A stretch of 64,000 bases of DNA from Hydractinia symbiolongicarpus (Eukaryota > Cnidaria > Hydrozoa > Anthoathecata > Hydractiniidae): contig NC_079881.1 of assembly GCF_029227915.1 (NCBI RefSeq), positions 10,699,501 through 10,763,500 of the forward strand, given 5' to 3'. Below are positions 40,183-53,300 of this stretch, one piece after another. Numbering within the stretch: the first letter of the stretch is position 1; each line of letters starts with the position of its first letter. Made by a program: the position numbers and the translations under genes. The notes under the pieces are model-generated. The model ran no database searches and was not told where the DNA came from. It worked only from the letters and a program-made list of their open reading frames with translations.

Positions 40183-41534
40183 GTTACGACTGGACTTTAG
40201 TACCAATGCCTATTCGAGCAGGAGCACCAAGCCGGTCACGGTCTCATGTCAAACGCCCAATGAACGCTTTTATGGTGTGGGCGCAGGCCGCGAGGAGGAA
40301 GCTTGCTGACCAATACCCGCATTTACATAATGCTGAACTCAGCAAAACATTAGGGAAGTTATGGCGTATGTTGAACGAGGAAGAGAAGAAACCGTTCATG
40401 GATGAAGCTGAACGATTGCGTTTGAAACATAAACAAGATCATCCCGATTATAAATACCAACCAAGACGGAAGAAAAACTCAAAAGATGGATCTCCTGATA
40501 ACAACGAAGCTGAAATTACGGCTTCCGATTTATTACGTGTTATTAAAGGAGAAACATTACCTTTGAAGAAGAACTGCGGTAGTATGTCTGATTCATCCGA
40601 GAGCCCTCAAATGAGTCCTTATCAAGAGTTTAGTCCAAAATCTTCATGTTCCTCGAATAATCCCTTTAGTCCGAAAGAAGTCCGATCCAACGATACATCT
40701 CGATACCCCGATTCGGTTTCTCCGACAAAAGACGATGACATTGAAGCCTTAGATCTTCCAAATGTTTCGTTAAACTCATTTATAAAGGAGAATATTGTTG
40801 ACATCAATAAAAATCAAATGAGTGTTGAAGTCAGTGACTTAGAACAGTATTTGCCATGTGCTTCACAGAACGTTTCCATGACAACTTGCATGGAGAACAT
40901 TCCAAAATGGACAGATTTTCAAACATCGGTGTACAGTCAAACGCAGACTACTCCACAGCAGAGTAGTCATTTTAACCCCCTGAATAAACTGCAGCAGTTC
41001 GAGGAGATGACACAATCCTCTTTTATGCAGAATCAGCTACCATCTCCAGTGTATTCACGCATGAGTAGAAACAATGGCAGGTACAACCCTTATACTATAA
41101 ACAATACTTCTGTTTCAAGAAGCATCAGTTTCCCCCCAAGCATGAAAAATACAAACGGGACTGGAAGTCTGCAGAATACACAAAGGTCGAGCTTAACTTC
41201 CCAAGGACTAATAGACTTTACTGCACATCAACCCATGGCTTACTTGCTCGATGCAGCTAAAAACCTACCTTGCTCAAATCAGCAAAATTATTTGTACAGT
41301 AATGGTAGCGCATTCAATCAACAAACAATAGACCTTATAAATAACAACAATACCAACAATTTGCCTGTTTACACATCCTACAATTCCTACAATCAACAAA
41401 TGCATCCACAACAACAACAACAACAACAACAGCAGCAGCAGCAGCAGCAGCCACAACAACAATCCCCTTTAGGGTGGACACCAGAACTCTTTCCAAATAG
41501 TTCGTTTCCAACAACTGTGTATAATAGAATTTAA
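40183..41534 (+). CDS. SoxE: SoxE-group (Sox8/9/10-like) HMG-box transcription factor, exon 2
   Basis: This exon encodes residues 34-483 of a 483-residue nuclear protein expected to bind minor-groove AACAAT-type sites and bend DNA. In order: the rest of the SoxE dimerisation region ([10 protein letters not shown], 34-43); a complete HMG box at about residues 55-131 (40245-40475) with [11 protein letters not shown] and the [17 protein letters not shown] helix, ending in the basic YQPRRKK; an IKGE sumoylation-type site (154-157); a long serine-, proline- and asparagine-rich linker with several SP sites; 14 consecutive glutamines (443-456, 41409-41450) plus QQQ; and a short C-terminus ending VYNRI. 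Length and layout match SoxE proteins, which drive differentiation of neural, gland or other lineages. HMG box and C-terminus share one exon, unlike vertebrate SOX8/9/10, where an intron cuts the box. Orthology to one vertebrate paralogue cannot be claimed; the group call is secure. Confidence 0.95.
41409..41450 (+). repeat. CAA/CAG repeat encoding polyglutamine
   Basis: Fourteen consecutive glutamine codons, CAA followed by CAG, lie near the C-terminus of the SoxE protein, followed by CCA and further CAA codons. Mixed codons at the 5' side and a purer CAG run at the 3' side make length variation likely. Glutamine- and proline-rich tails are common activation regions in SoxE proteins. Confidence 0.9.
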
Positions 41535-44061
41535 TATTTTCATACTGAAAATGCTTTTGGTTATTCTACGTTTAATGTATAGTTTTCTATATTATTATTA
41601 TTGTATTTTTACCCTATTTTATGGTTAAATAATTCTTTCATAAAGTTATTTTAAACGCTAATTTTTGAATCGAACAGGAAACACTGGCTGGCCAGATTTT
41701 TAATACTATCTAACGGGATAGTTAGAATAATTTCAGTGTGTTTGTTGAAGAAAAGGCTATTTAAGGACACGTTGTCTATATTTTAAACTTTGCTAGTTTT
41801 TCTAGTTCCTCATGATTTTAAAGAAATTTAAGATGAAATATTAATACTATCCCTCTGATCTTCTTAATAGAAGCCATTTTTCTTCCTGGTAATATTAAAG
41901 AAACAGTGATTTTTCTTACAACAAAGTTAAGTCTTGATTGATTTTACAAGTAGCGAAACTTTTAATTTAAACACGTTATAAAACACAAGAATTTATTTTC
42001 CTGTTAATTGTCTCGATTATTCATAGTATAAATACGCTTATTGTAGCCCTTGTAAACTATTAAACAAGTAAAATATTTGTAAACAAAGAAAATTGTGTTT
42101 TATGTTGACAACAACGCCATGTGTGGAGAGCATGCGTGTGACATTGCATTGCGATCGGTTAAAAAAGATTAACTTTCCAGCTGTATCTTGAGATAAAACA
42201 ACTGATATTTCAGGATGACGCACAAGATAAATTGAATACTTTGCAGGTCGGTAAAGTATGCGTCTTTCATGTTTTCCATGAAAGTTATAACATTTTGAAT
42301 TACTTGAAGAAATGTTTGGCATCGGTGTTCATTTCTTAGGTATGCAAAATACAGTTGAACTTAATTTCAAGGCGTAATCAATTTTTCAAAGTATTGCTCA
42401 GATATACAAAAGCAAATGAGACAGCAAGACCATGATGTGAATATACGACGAAGTTTTACATTCACAAAAAGGAATTTAATAAGTTTGATAATTTGATTGT
42501 GAAGTAACTCAATTAGGGCTGCAGTTTAGATTTGGGATTAGCGGTTAGTCAATTTCAAGATTGTTATCGATGTATGTTCTCCTTCTTTTATTCTTGACTT
42601 GTCTCACTAATTCAATTTTCCGTAAAGCTAGTTTGTCATAACAAATCCAGCCTTCATTATAACAGTCTCTAAAACTTGCAGAGTATGGACCTTATATCCG
42701 CTTTGTATTTAAATTTCCAAGCATTTTTTACTTAATCAATCACATATTTTCAAATATTTTAAATGCATCGTTAGGTGTTAAAAACATGTGAGATGCCTTT
42801 AGTGTCCGCAGATTCACATAAGAAGTGTTTAGAACATCTTAAGGCACCAAAAAAAGGAAAATCCTTGACATTAAATAGGCTCTTGACACGTAAAAACAAA
42901 AAAATAATATTATATCACTTCAAGTGGTTAAAAACATAGCGTACATTTTATCTGAGGTAATATCTAAAATTAATTTCCACGCATCGCTATCTTTGATTAG
43001 TGCACAGAAATTTTATCACGTACAAGGCAATATACTGATTGGGGTTTTAATAGAATCCCTGATGGTTCCATTTAACATGACACGCACGTAAAACTTCAAA
43101 CAGCATCCTGAATTAAGGGCATAAATATATATATGCACGTGCAAGGTATTCTATTTTATTATCTTTTTAGTTATTGTTCCAAGCTTAATGCAAATAAGGG
43201 GAAAAAAATGTCACGACAAATAGGAAAATAGTTTCTTTAAGTGTGTAAGGGAAGATAAGCTAAATTATGACCTCCGTCCAAATTATTGTGGGAAGCCCGG
43301 CTCTGTCTTACCTGATGTATTTACATCTTGAAAAAGTATGTTGCATAATTTCAAAACTGTAATTAACCAAATGATATATGCAACTAACGTCTTTGGAACG
43401 CGAAAAATTTTTGGCAAGAGGGTAAAAATTAGAAGAATATATCGCCACAGTAATTTTATTATCTACCATCTTAACAGAATTATATAACAAAAATAAACTT
43501 AAGTCAGATTGTCACTTTTTAATTTTTTGTGCTTTCGTTCCGGTCATTTTACAAAGGAAGTTCCATCGTTGTAAAGTTGCATAAATGGTTAAAGCATATT
43601 CTGTTATGTTCCATAAGAGAATCTATTTTTCCGAACGAAACATAACTATGGTATCATAGGTTTTAAATGAACAAAATAAACAGCAATGAAAAAGACTAAA
43701 AATTACCGATGATCCCTGGCACATCAACAACCCTTTTGATACGAAGCATTGTCATTTTCTTATATTTGCGTAGTGAGGGTCGTTTCCATTTGAATACAAT
43801 TTCTGCTATAGCCCAAAAAGCTTGCAAGTTTAAATATCATGAGATTTATTGTTGTTGCGTGCAAACTTTATGTAGCGAACAATGCATGCAAATAAAAAAT
43901 AGCCTCTAGGAAAGGTGTGGATTTTACCCCTTTGCGTTTAAATATTATAAATAGTGAAAAAATGATTTTTTAAAATAAAAAAATAAAGGATGTCAAAATG
44001 CTTTGTCGTCCATCTGCATCACAGGAGTGTACGTGTAAGTGCTTGTGAGGGAATGAGGGAT

Positions 44062-44117
44062 GGAAGGAGGGAGAGAGGAAGGGAGAGAGGGAGAAAGGGA
44101 GAGGGAAGGGAGGGGAG
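44062..44117 (+). repeat. Pure purine (GA-rich) tract
   Basis: Fifty-six consecutive bases are A or G, in irregular GGGA, GAGA and GGAAGG units with many GGG runs. Such homopurine mirror-like tracts can adopt triplex (H-DNA) or, on the G-rich strand, quadruplex-like structures. It is striking against the AT-rich background. Confidence 0.8.
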
Positions 44118-47100
44118 TAATATTTCAACGTTTAATGTTGATCGGGTACTGATCGGTTTGTGAGTCACACCCTACGTCAACTAAAAATGATATTTTTGTA
44201 TACATAATAATATATGCAGTATAGTCGCTCCAGGTTAGCTAAAAATTTACTCTTGATCATATTTTTTGTTGAACAACTTTCATGTACATTATCTTGGTAT
44301 GACTCATCCAGAAGTTGAAGTAACCGCTTTTCGTCCAGGAAGCGACCACTTTATCACCAGGCTACATAAATGAGATGATTTGTAATCCTCCTTCTTCCAA
44401 TAACAAGCGGAATATGATTTTAAATTTCTCGTGCTTACACGAGTAAGCATTTTTATTGCAGTCACGGCGGAGCAATTAAAACATATGCACGAGCCGGACC
44501 GAAATTGCTGTGACGTCACACGTGGTTTTTTGATGAAAAAAATTATTTTCGTGTAATTAGAACATATGACTGTGATGTGACAAATATTAGCATTTTTCTT
44601 TAACACTTAAAGTTAATTACCTATGAAATAGTGATATCCGGTGCCATAATAATTTTTAATGTTGCCTGAAAGCTTTATTTTTGGTAATATTAGTTGCTTT
44701 TTTTTCTTTATTATATTTCGCTCGTATAACTTTTGATGACCAGTTACCTAGTAAATCAACCACATATTTTTTGTTTGCTTTCCCACAATGAGTACGCATG
44801 CGCGATTGTTATTATTTCTGATTTTTTTTTCTTGTCAACGTTTCCGTGGTTTATAGAGATCAAATCAAATAAGAAATGACATTGCAAAAAAATGTTAGAG
44901 GACATTGCCCAGGAAATATAAGAAGTACGAAACGTAATTTAAGATAAATAGTAAGAATTATTGAGTACTTAATCGCTGAGATGTTGCTGTTAATGTCCTC
45001 GTGAATGTAGCTAAAAAGGTCAAAAATGGAACTATTAGTTTATGTATTTTTAGATTATCAAATGTGCCTTACGTTTTACAAAATTCAGTAAGTCCAGGTG
45101 TTGTTTTTGTAGCAAATATAATAAAAATAACCCGCATAATCACCTCAAATATATACCGCTAATTCCTTTTCTGTTTTTTTTATCATATCTTTAGTGTAGG
45201 TGTGTGTTTTCAGCCGATAGGAGGGCGCACGTAGCTGATGAATGGCTAGAATAAACTGCATATGTTGTCTGTTTTTTTAGTCCTTTGCCATGGCTACGAG
45301 AATGTATGTAATTTATCTCAGGGTGTGACAATTATGTTCTCATTGTAAGTGTCAGTCTGTTTTGTTGTTTAGTAACGAAGATCACAGAAAATTGTAAGCT
45401 GTGCACGTTTTTTTTATATAGAAACGTAAAATTCCAGCTGAGGTTAAATGTGCCAGATTTTTTACATTTTTTTGACCTGAAATGGTCTGATTCTGCGTTA
45501 TTTCAAAAATTACGCGAATATATGGTCTAAATTACGGTCGATGATGCATATCTGTCAAAGATATCTTATTTGTCAAAACATGTATAATAGTGAAAAGGTT
45601 CTGAAATATTTGTTCTTTTAATATATTATGGTATTCATGCCGAGTAAGTTCCTCATACGGCAAAATCACAGCCCTAACGTTTTTATAAACTAAGTTCTTA
45701 TAAAGAGAAACAGTTCAAGCAAATTTTCTTAAACTTAAGCAATCGATAAAAGTGTCTGGTAAGGTTTAAAGGGAAATTTTGCAACGACCTAATTTTCCAA
45801 GTGATTTGAAAGCTTATGAGTTAAAACTTGATCAGCTAGTGTTTGATATACCTTGGTAATGTCATAAAATTTATGGTAACCACTCTTTCAGCTCTTGTTT
45901 GTCTTTGCAACAACTCATTTCCTGCGAGAAAAGTAATTTTAATTATTATCTCAGTAGATTGCGGAGTATGATTCTAGCTCATTTGAATGGTAAAATGATC
46001 TCCTTCGCTGAAATAATCCAGCTAACTTTAAATATTAGAAATCCGAATGTACTGTGATTGCAGATAATTACAACCATAATATATATTGCATGTAGCTGCA
46101 AATGAATAATTTTTTGATTAAATTTCTTTATTTTTAATAAAGAATGAGAATGGGCGTTTATAGGTGAAGAATGTTAATTAAGGGAAATTATGAGAAAAGG
46201 ACATCCCATATGTTAAAACAGACCAGATTTAGTAAACAAAAATCATGCTAAAGTGAGATGCTCTTCCTCCTTCTTGCTACTATTTTAATTCTGTGCCGGC
46301 CTTTTCTTTCTATAATCTTTCTCTATCTCGAACTTTTAACCTTTTTAGGATAAGATAAGATAAGATATATTTATTTAACGTTTTTCTTTATCTAGCCTTT
46401 CCTTTCCCTCGAACAACAACAAGGGCGGTCAGAGTTCACTGCAATCTTATTCTTATTATATGAAGTAGTAACATCTTTTGGACATATCCTCCCTCTTGTC
46501 AGCCCATTAATTCCTCCTTTGCAACTTCTAACATTATTTGCCACTTAAACAATGTAATTGCTTTCCACAAAAGTTCAAGACGTATATGATTTGCTCAGCT
46601 AATTGATTGTCAAAGATTACGTCCTTTTGTGTACCGTCAAATATCCTCTAAAAATTTATTAACTTTTACTAGAGGAAAGTTTGTCATTATATCAGCAAGA
46701 ATGCGCTTGAAACTTGTGAATGCTGAATTTGCATAAAAAAGTAAAATAAAGTAACTATGAGTATAACTTAATTGTCAGAATGTGCGTTTTCATTCTGCAA
46801 TTTAAATTATGGCATTATAAGTTCATCAGCTACTCTGTATGATGTCAAAAATGTGTAGTAAGATATGGCCTAAAAATCAAGGCTGGATTAAGGCTGAATA
46901 CTATGTTAAACCAATGATACATTTTTATCAATACCAATTTTTAAGAAAATTCAGGCTAAAAATCCGTCAGAATTTAAGGATATCTTGAGACGATGTCCAG
47001 GGTCAGTAAAGTCAGGAGAACGAGGTGAAAGTATATTAAGATATTAACACCGCATTATCGTTTTTCAAATTCCACATAATTTTTGGTTTCTTCTTTGTAA

Positions 47101-48940
47101 AACATTTTGCCCAATGTATGTCGTGTTCATTATTTTCTGTATACTAACACGAGGACACATTGAGAAAAAAGTTTAACACCTAGTCAAAAATAAGTACATT
47201 CCACCATATGAAGATAGTGAACATTCTGTAAAACAAACAAACAAACGAAAAAACAAAGGCAAAAAAACGAAACATGCAACGTTGCTACCAATACAGCATT
47301 TATGATGATGTTTCGTTAAAGATCAGATAAAGTGGAGCCAAAAAGAAGACAACTTCAATGCTTGTGATTATTTCCGACTATACACATGTCACTTGAAAGT
47401 TTAAACATCATTGAGCCATCATTCACAGATAAGGATTCTGAAAAAACAAGCATAGGTAGACATCCTAAAGCAAGATTATTGTTTCACAATAATACAAATT
47501 CCATTTGTTTTTTTTTATTGCAATGTAATGAAAAACTATTTTTAAAAGGAAATATCCATGATCAAGGGACATCTTATAGGAAATAAAAGAGTAAGGATAT
47601 TTTTTCTCAAGAATTAAAATGTAGCAATATCGGCAAGGGTAGGAAAAGATAAATCATGTATATTTTTATCAAATTATTAGATTACTTAAATCCAACTCAT
47701 TGTACGACATACATTAACCGATAATGACGTCCGGCTGGAAACTTTCTTTTGTCGCCCCATGTCACCGACGTTGCTAAGAGACGAATTATAGTTCTAAAAA
47801 TAGGTAATTACAACATGATCTCAACAAATCAATTATTATATGCATGATTGCAGCGGATTTGACTTTAATTTTCATCCAGAATATAAAATTAGCATTTCCC
47901 TTTACGTCAATACACTGTACCTTATTTCAATTCCCACTGAAAGAAGCGGATTTTTGATGCCATCATTTTAATCGATAGGACTGGCACTAACCAGTGATTT
48001 CCATGGTGACGACACGTTAGTTTGTGTCGATGAAGAACAGTTGGAGTGTTGTTGCTAACTTGGCTTCCATATTTCTCATTGTGAATTCAGAACAAGAAGT
48101 TCTGGTAAGATGTAAAATGTTTTAATAAATATATCGTTATTTATCTCATTCCCAGTTGCCTATTTTCAATTTTTGGATTAAAAAAATTAGAGGTCGCGGT
48201 TTTGTTCAATCGAAAGTTCTTTATAAGATCTATTATTAGCATAGCGGGTTGTGGTGTAGAAATATGGTTGTCCTGAGTTAAAGCTGGCGAAAGCCATGAG
48301 TCTTGAAGGACATAAATTTAGCTTGTGACTCGGGAAAAATTTAACGTTGATTAATAAATCTTTCTTCAAATCAGCTACTTTAATTAAGAGATCGTGGGCA
48401 AGTGGTTTTCTAATCAACGCAAACAGTTCCAATCTATGCTTCCTTGTTGAAAATTCTCTTAAAAGAGATATTTAGAACCCATTGTAAAATGTTCAGCTCA
48501 ATACATTATTAAATACATTTCGCTGGCTCCAAACTTTAGCAATTTGTGTTTCCAAATCTTATTATTAATGGCAATATTGTTAATGGCAGTTTTTAATCAA
48601 ACTCACCAGATTTGTATTTCAAGTTTTTACTTCGAATGAATAATGTAACAATTCATATGGCTTTAAATTGGTATATTTTTCTATGGAGATCAGAATTCTT
48701 ACTAAAGTGTGGAGAAAACAGCGATTCCCTAATGGACTTATACAAGGACAGATAAAAACTAAAAATCTTTAGAACTACAAGGTGTTTGGCTTTTGTTTAA
48801 GAGGCCTTTTCATGTTCCACACCGTAGCAAAAAGTGCCATTGTTCACACGATGTTTAATTTAATTTCGGGGATGGCTCGTAAAAGATCAAATCTTTTGTG
48901 TTTTTGACTTTCATGCATGCACACTTATCTAAAAAAGCAT

Positions 48941-48982
48941 TTTGCTTCGTGGTAAAATGTTTACATTTCACCACGAAGCAAG
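48941..48982. repeat. Strong hairpin, 19-base arms
   Basis: TTTGCTTCGTGGTAAAATG pairs with CATTTCACCACGAAGCAAG across a TTTA loop, with 12 perfect pairs (TTGCTTCGTGGT / ACCACGAAGCAA) and two mismatches in the 19-base arms. It could be an isolated foldback, or a structured element in a transcript. Nothing around it suggests a gene. Confidence 0.6.
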
Positions 48983-49917
48983 TATCATATCACCTTGAAA
49001 TGCAACCCGAAGTGAATTTCACGTCGCCGTAAACAGTCCTAAAAATACACCCTAGTCCGAAGGGCCTCAACCAATTTTGGCTCATCTAGGGTTTCATGTA
49101 AGTAGTATCGTAGAGTAGCTCTTGTCCCGCCCTTCTTGTCTATCTGGTATACTTTTATTTCGGTAATAAATTGTGTGAATATGTTCCATAAAACTCAACG
49201 AAACAATGTAAAAACTTGCAACAACACAACACTGCAGTAAGATGTAAAATGCAAAATTTAAGAAATTGTGTAAATAACGAGAAAGCTATTAATTTATTAA
49301 CTCCACGTTCTTTTTTTAACAAAAATGCAAATCAAATAATTTATTTAAATAAAACTTTAATTTTATCTTGTCATATTACATTTGTAGTTATTTAAAGATC
49401 TTCCATCATATCCCAAACCGGATATATTTAAACAATACAATAGGACGGCGTTGCTTCGTAGAAGATTTCCGAATATGGATTGGCAGTAAGCGGAACGCAA
49501 GAGATAGGAAGTCGCACAACGTGCACGAAAAAGTCAAATAAATCTATTATGGCGCATTAATTAACGTCGTAAAAATCCATCAAAAATGTTATGTTCTTTT
49601 GAATAAAGACAGAGATCTTAAATAATATTACATTACGACTGACATTTATTTTTTTGTCACATATATCTTAGAACTTAGTGACATGACTAATGATAATTTT
49701 TAAAGAGTCGATTAAAATTATTTCAATGCTTGTTCAATTTATTCGAGCCGATAAAAAATTTCATAGATGGAAGCAAATTTTTAATTACGTTGTCTACCAT
49801 ATTTGAGCCTGCACGTTTTATTTTAAGAGTTTGATTGTTTAAAAAGAATAAAATAGATTTGAACTGCGGTAACTTAGACAGTAAAGTTTTTCTACGATCA
49901 TGGAAGTTGATTTTTAA

Positions 49918-50010
49918 TCGTTGTTGTTATTGTTACAGTTATTGTTGTCGTTATTGTTTTTGTTGTTTATTGTTGTTACGGTTCTTATTGTTAATGTGTT
50001 TTTTGTTGAT
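49918..50010 (+). repeat. TTG/TTA-rich simple sequence
   Basis: This is an imperfect trinucleotide tract of TTG, TTA, TTC and TTT units. It keeps an open plus-strand frame (49835-50164) by repeat structure rather than by selection for protein, giving a cysteine-, leucine- and tyrosine-rich translation. Confidence 0.6.
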
Positions 50011-50067
50011 TTCCTCTGTTGTTTTCGCATGTTTTATAATGAAAAACAAACAAACTAATACAAACAT

Positions 50068-50333
50068 AAAAAGATTTCAAATAAGAAAAGTATTTGAAGA
50101 CTTATCTTCAAATAACAACAAAACTATTTCCAATTTCTTCAAATATGATATTTTTCATACTTAAATTACCCAAGAAGTTTTACTTAGACGTACCTAACAA
50201 AAAAGGTTTTAATAAAAAAAGTATTTAAAGACTTATCTTCAAGTAACAACAAAACTATTTCCAATTTCTTCAAATATGATATGTTTCACACTTAAATTAC
50301 CCCAAGAAGTTTAATTTAGACGTACCTAAACAA
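50068..50333 (+). repeat. 131-base tandem duplication
   Basis: Two head-to-tail copies (about 50068-50198 and 50199-50333) share GTATTT.AAGACTTATCTTCAA, the AACAACAAAACTATTTCC segment, TTCTTCAAATATGATAT, CTTAAATTACC, AAGAAGTTT and GACGTACCTAA in order. The GTATTT anchors lie at 50090 and 50221, giving a period of 131. Substitutions and one-base indels show that it is not brand new. Each unit also contains a small self-complementary TGAAGACTTATCTTCA. Confidence 0.85.
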
Positions 50334-53300
50334 GCAAGCTTATAGCTACGTAGAGTTGCATCTCTCGATATTTTGTAATTATATATCTACACTTATCTGT
50401 ACAGATTCTCATACTTTTCTGTTTGTTGATAAATTCCGTCCAGTATTTAACAATTATGTGTTTATTGGTTTAAGTTTTGACGTGAAATAAGCCTACCTAT
50501 TTAAAAAATAAAGAAACTTATAAAAGCTTTTTTTTTCATATAACTAACTAGTCACACCTACTTAAATTTGTATTTGTTTCTAAAATATATGAAGCTTAAT
50601 ATTCATGTTTACGCTGTTATCTACTCTGTTATATGGACTCTCTTAGGTAGATATGGATAAATTCATTTAATCTTAGATATGTCCATACAGAAAACATTTT
50701 CAGCTCAGTCTTTGTCACATAGTAACATCAGACTGTGTCTCTAAAAACTCAAAGTTTGTAAACTTTTGTTGAGTCTATTTGAATTGAAATATTTACTTTA
50801 GTTGTGGTTTAATTCTCCTTTAAAGTTGGTTTTATGGATATACTTTAAAATTTTGTAGAATATTAAAATAAAAATTCACCATAAGTAAACATTCTACATC
50901 AAATTATAATATTCAGAGTGAATTAACTTGAATAATTTTTCTTAGAATTTTCATTCTTAGTTTAACTTGGTTATTTGATTTTTTAACAATAAAAGCTCTT
51001 TTTTTGCCAAAACGGTTGCCAAATACGTTCTGAATTAAACTACTAACAAGAAGCTAGTTAGACAACCAGTTTCATTGAAAAATAAAGTAAAATAAAAACT
51101 TCAAATAATTCTAGGCTAACAAACCGCGACAAGCCTTGATGTTATATACAGATGTGTATGTAAAATATACATTCATTAACGCAAAATACAATGTATGTTA
51201 TAAAATTTATAAAATTCTCTAATCTACTGGAAAACATAAATTCATGCCAGAGAGTTTCACAACAAAAAAAAGAAAACTACCAACCAACTGTGTTTAACTT
51301 ATTATATGCTTTCACATAATGTTAAAAATAAGCCCAAATTAAGAAATAATATTGAGAAAATCAAGTTTTTGAGAAAAATGGCACACAGACTTTGTTCTTC
51401 GTTAGTTATTTTTTGAACAGTACCGAGGACCGATTAGATTGTTTGAAAAATAGTGACTATAGAGGTCAATTTTTGAAATTTTAGTTCTTCAAATAAGCTC
51501 AAACGCTATTCAAATTCTAACATTTTACTGTGCTAAAATAGAAACATCAATTTTACTGTGTTAGAACATCCAAACTTCCAAAAAGTCTTAAAACATTCTG
51601 AATTTTTACTGTCTTCACAACTTTTATGGAAAAGTGTTTCTGTGCATTGAAACTACATGTATTACTTCAAAAGTCTTTTGATAAATAAAAAGGATCTCTA
51701 TATGAAAAGTTAAAAGAAAAGGGACTCTTAAGCAGTCGATTTCTTTGGTAATTAAACTTTGTTGATATCCAAATATAGGTACCAATTATAGCCAGTAAAT
51801 TTGGGATTAAAGTATTCTGTGTTTTTTTTGTATTTTTTCTTATTATTTCCTCCAGTCTTTTGCATTTTAATACGAAAAATGGCTAATAAATTTGCGGAAT
51901 AATATTTTCAAATGAATATAGTGGATGCGTCTACTTATAACTTGTTTTCAAATTTTAATTGTCGAAACAAAATAGAAAATTTGTTAAATGTTCATTATAA
52001 AAGATATCAAACTATAATAAGTACCCAATTTCATGAAGTAATTCATTTTCGATTAGCAATAAAAAGACGGCTCAATATTAATGTGATTTTTTACCAGTTG
52101 GCATGACAAAAAATTTGCATCGCAAAAAAATTTTTGGCGAAACATTTGCCATGGCGAACGAGTTGAAAACCTTTCCCGATTTTTCAAAAACAACTAATAA
52201 TTCCTTTCCGAGTTTTTTTTTTTAAAAAAACATTTTGTTACTTTTAAGCTTACCGATAAACTTTTTCAATTTTATTACTAGAGGACTGTTTGCAGCAAAC
52301 TAAAAAAGATTGTAAGGAAGGATAAAGAACCATTTGGAACAGATGGTTGTCACTTCCTCTTATTGTTGTTTTTTCATTTCCTAATAAGAACTTAATAAAT
52401 TATTGGAAATCTATGAAAGACTTATATGGGTAAATTTAAGGAAATATTAATGGATAAATTCCCCACTTCTGAATTCCTCTGATGAGTTTTCAGGTTTTGA
52501 AACTGTCTTAAAGGTGCTTCGTGTTGGTCAACATTTAAGCTTAATTCATCCCTTTCTTTGAAATTCTCCGAAGCTTATTCTAAAATGCTTTTAGTCTTGA
52601 TTTCAAACACTTCATTGGTTTGAACTAGGAAACTCGTTCATTGTTTTAAAATTTTACTCAGAAATGTTACAATTTAAGATTCCGTTTATATACTCTTGGA
52701 TATAAGATATAACTGCTAGTAGCTGTTTAACATTCGAATCAGATTTCATTAAAATATCTTATATCACTACGTTTGCTACAACTTTATGCACGCAGTTTAA
52801 AATCCCAGTTCCATGTAAAAACCGCATGAATTATTCAAATATTTTTTTTCTTGTGAGGGGAAGAAATGATAACAAATGAATTACAGTCAATAAGTATTTG
52901 CTTTTCACTTAAATTATATTTTAATCCAAGATAATAACTCTTATCCTAATTGTCACAAAATTAAAACGTCCTTTCATTAGTGCAGAGGAAAAAAGCTCTA
53001 ATTAATACGGATTGGCAAATCGAAAAAAAAAGTTTAACTCATACCATTAGTGCAGAAATTTTAGATCAGTCTTTTGAAAGCACTAGTGGATAAGCACGTA
53101 GGAAAAATTCAAGGGAATACACCAGCAGCTACTCGTAGTTACTATTTTTAGGTCAAAAACATTTATTTTAATATAGACTAGTCGCTAGCCCGTAAAAAAC
53201 TCCACATTTTAGTTTTAAAATTTAGTGTAAAGAAAATTAGTTTGTTTACATATGTTTATAATCTGAGTCAGATGTTAGATTTTTAGATCTATGAAACAAT

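Larger units (their letters stand above)
41535..50067. other. AT-rich non-coding region downstream of SoxE
   Basis: The first part would be the SoxE 3' untranslated region. I see no AATAAA close to the stop; an ATTAAA at 41894-41899 is a weak polyadenylation candidate. Further on there are a 56-base pure purine tract (44062-44117), a TGACGTCA at 44511-44518, a (GATAA)n patch near 46350-46370, a 19-base-arm hairpin at 48941-48982 and a TTG/TTA-rich simple-sequence stretch at 49918-50010. No frame is convincing as a gene. Confidence 0.55.

Noticed and set aside
40622-40807. Minus-strand 61-codon frame inside the SoxE exon
   Set aside because: It is a shadow of the coding strand with no independent support.
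41274-41462. Minus-strand 62-codon frame with a long leucine run opposite SoxE
   Set aside because: It is the antisense reading of the CAA/CAG repeat inside the SoxE exon.
49835-50164. 109-codon plus-strand frame with a cysteine-, leucine- and tyrosine-rich stretch
   Set aside because: It is held open by TTG/TTA simple sequence and runs into the tandem duplication.
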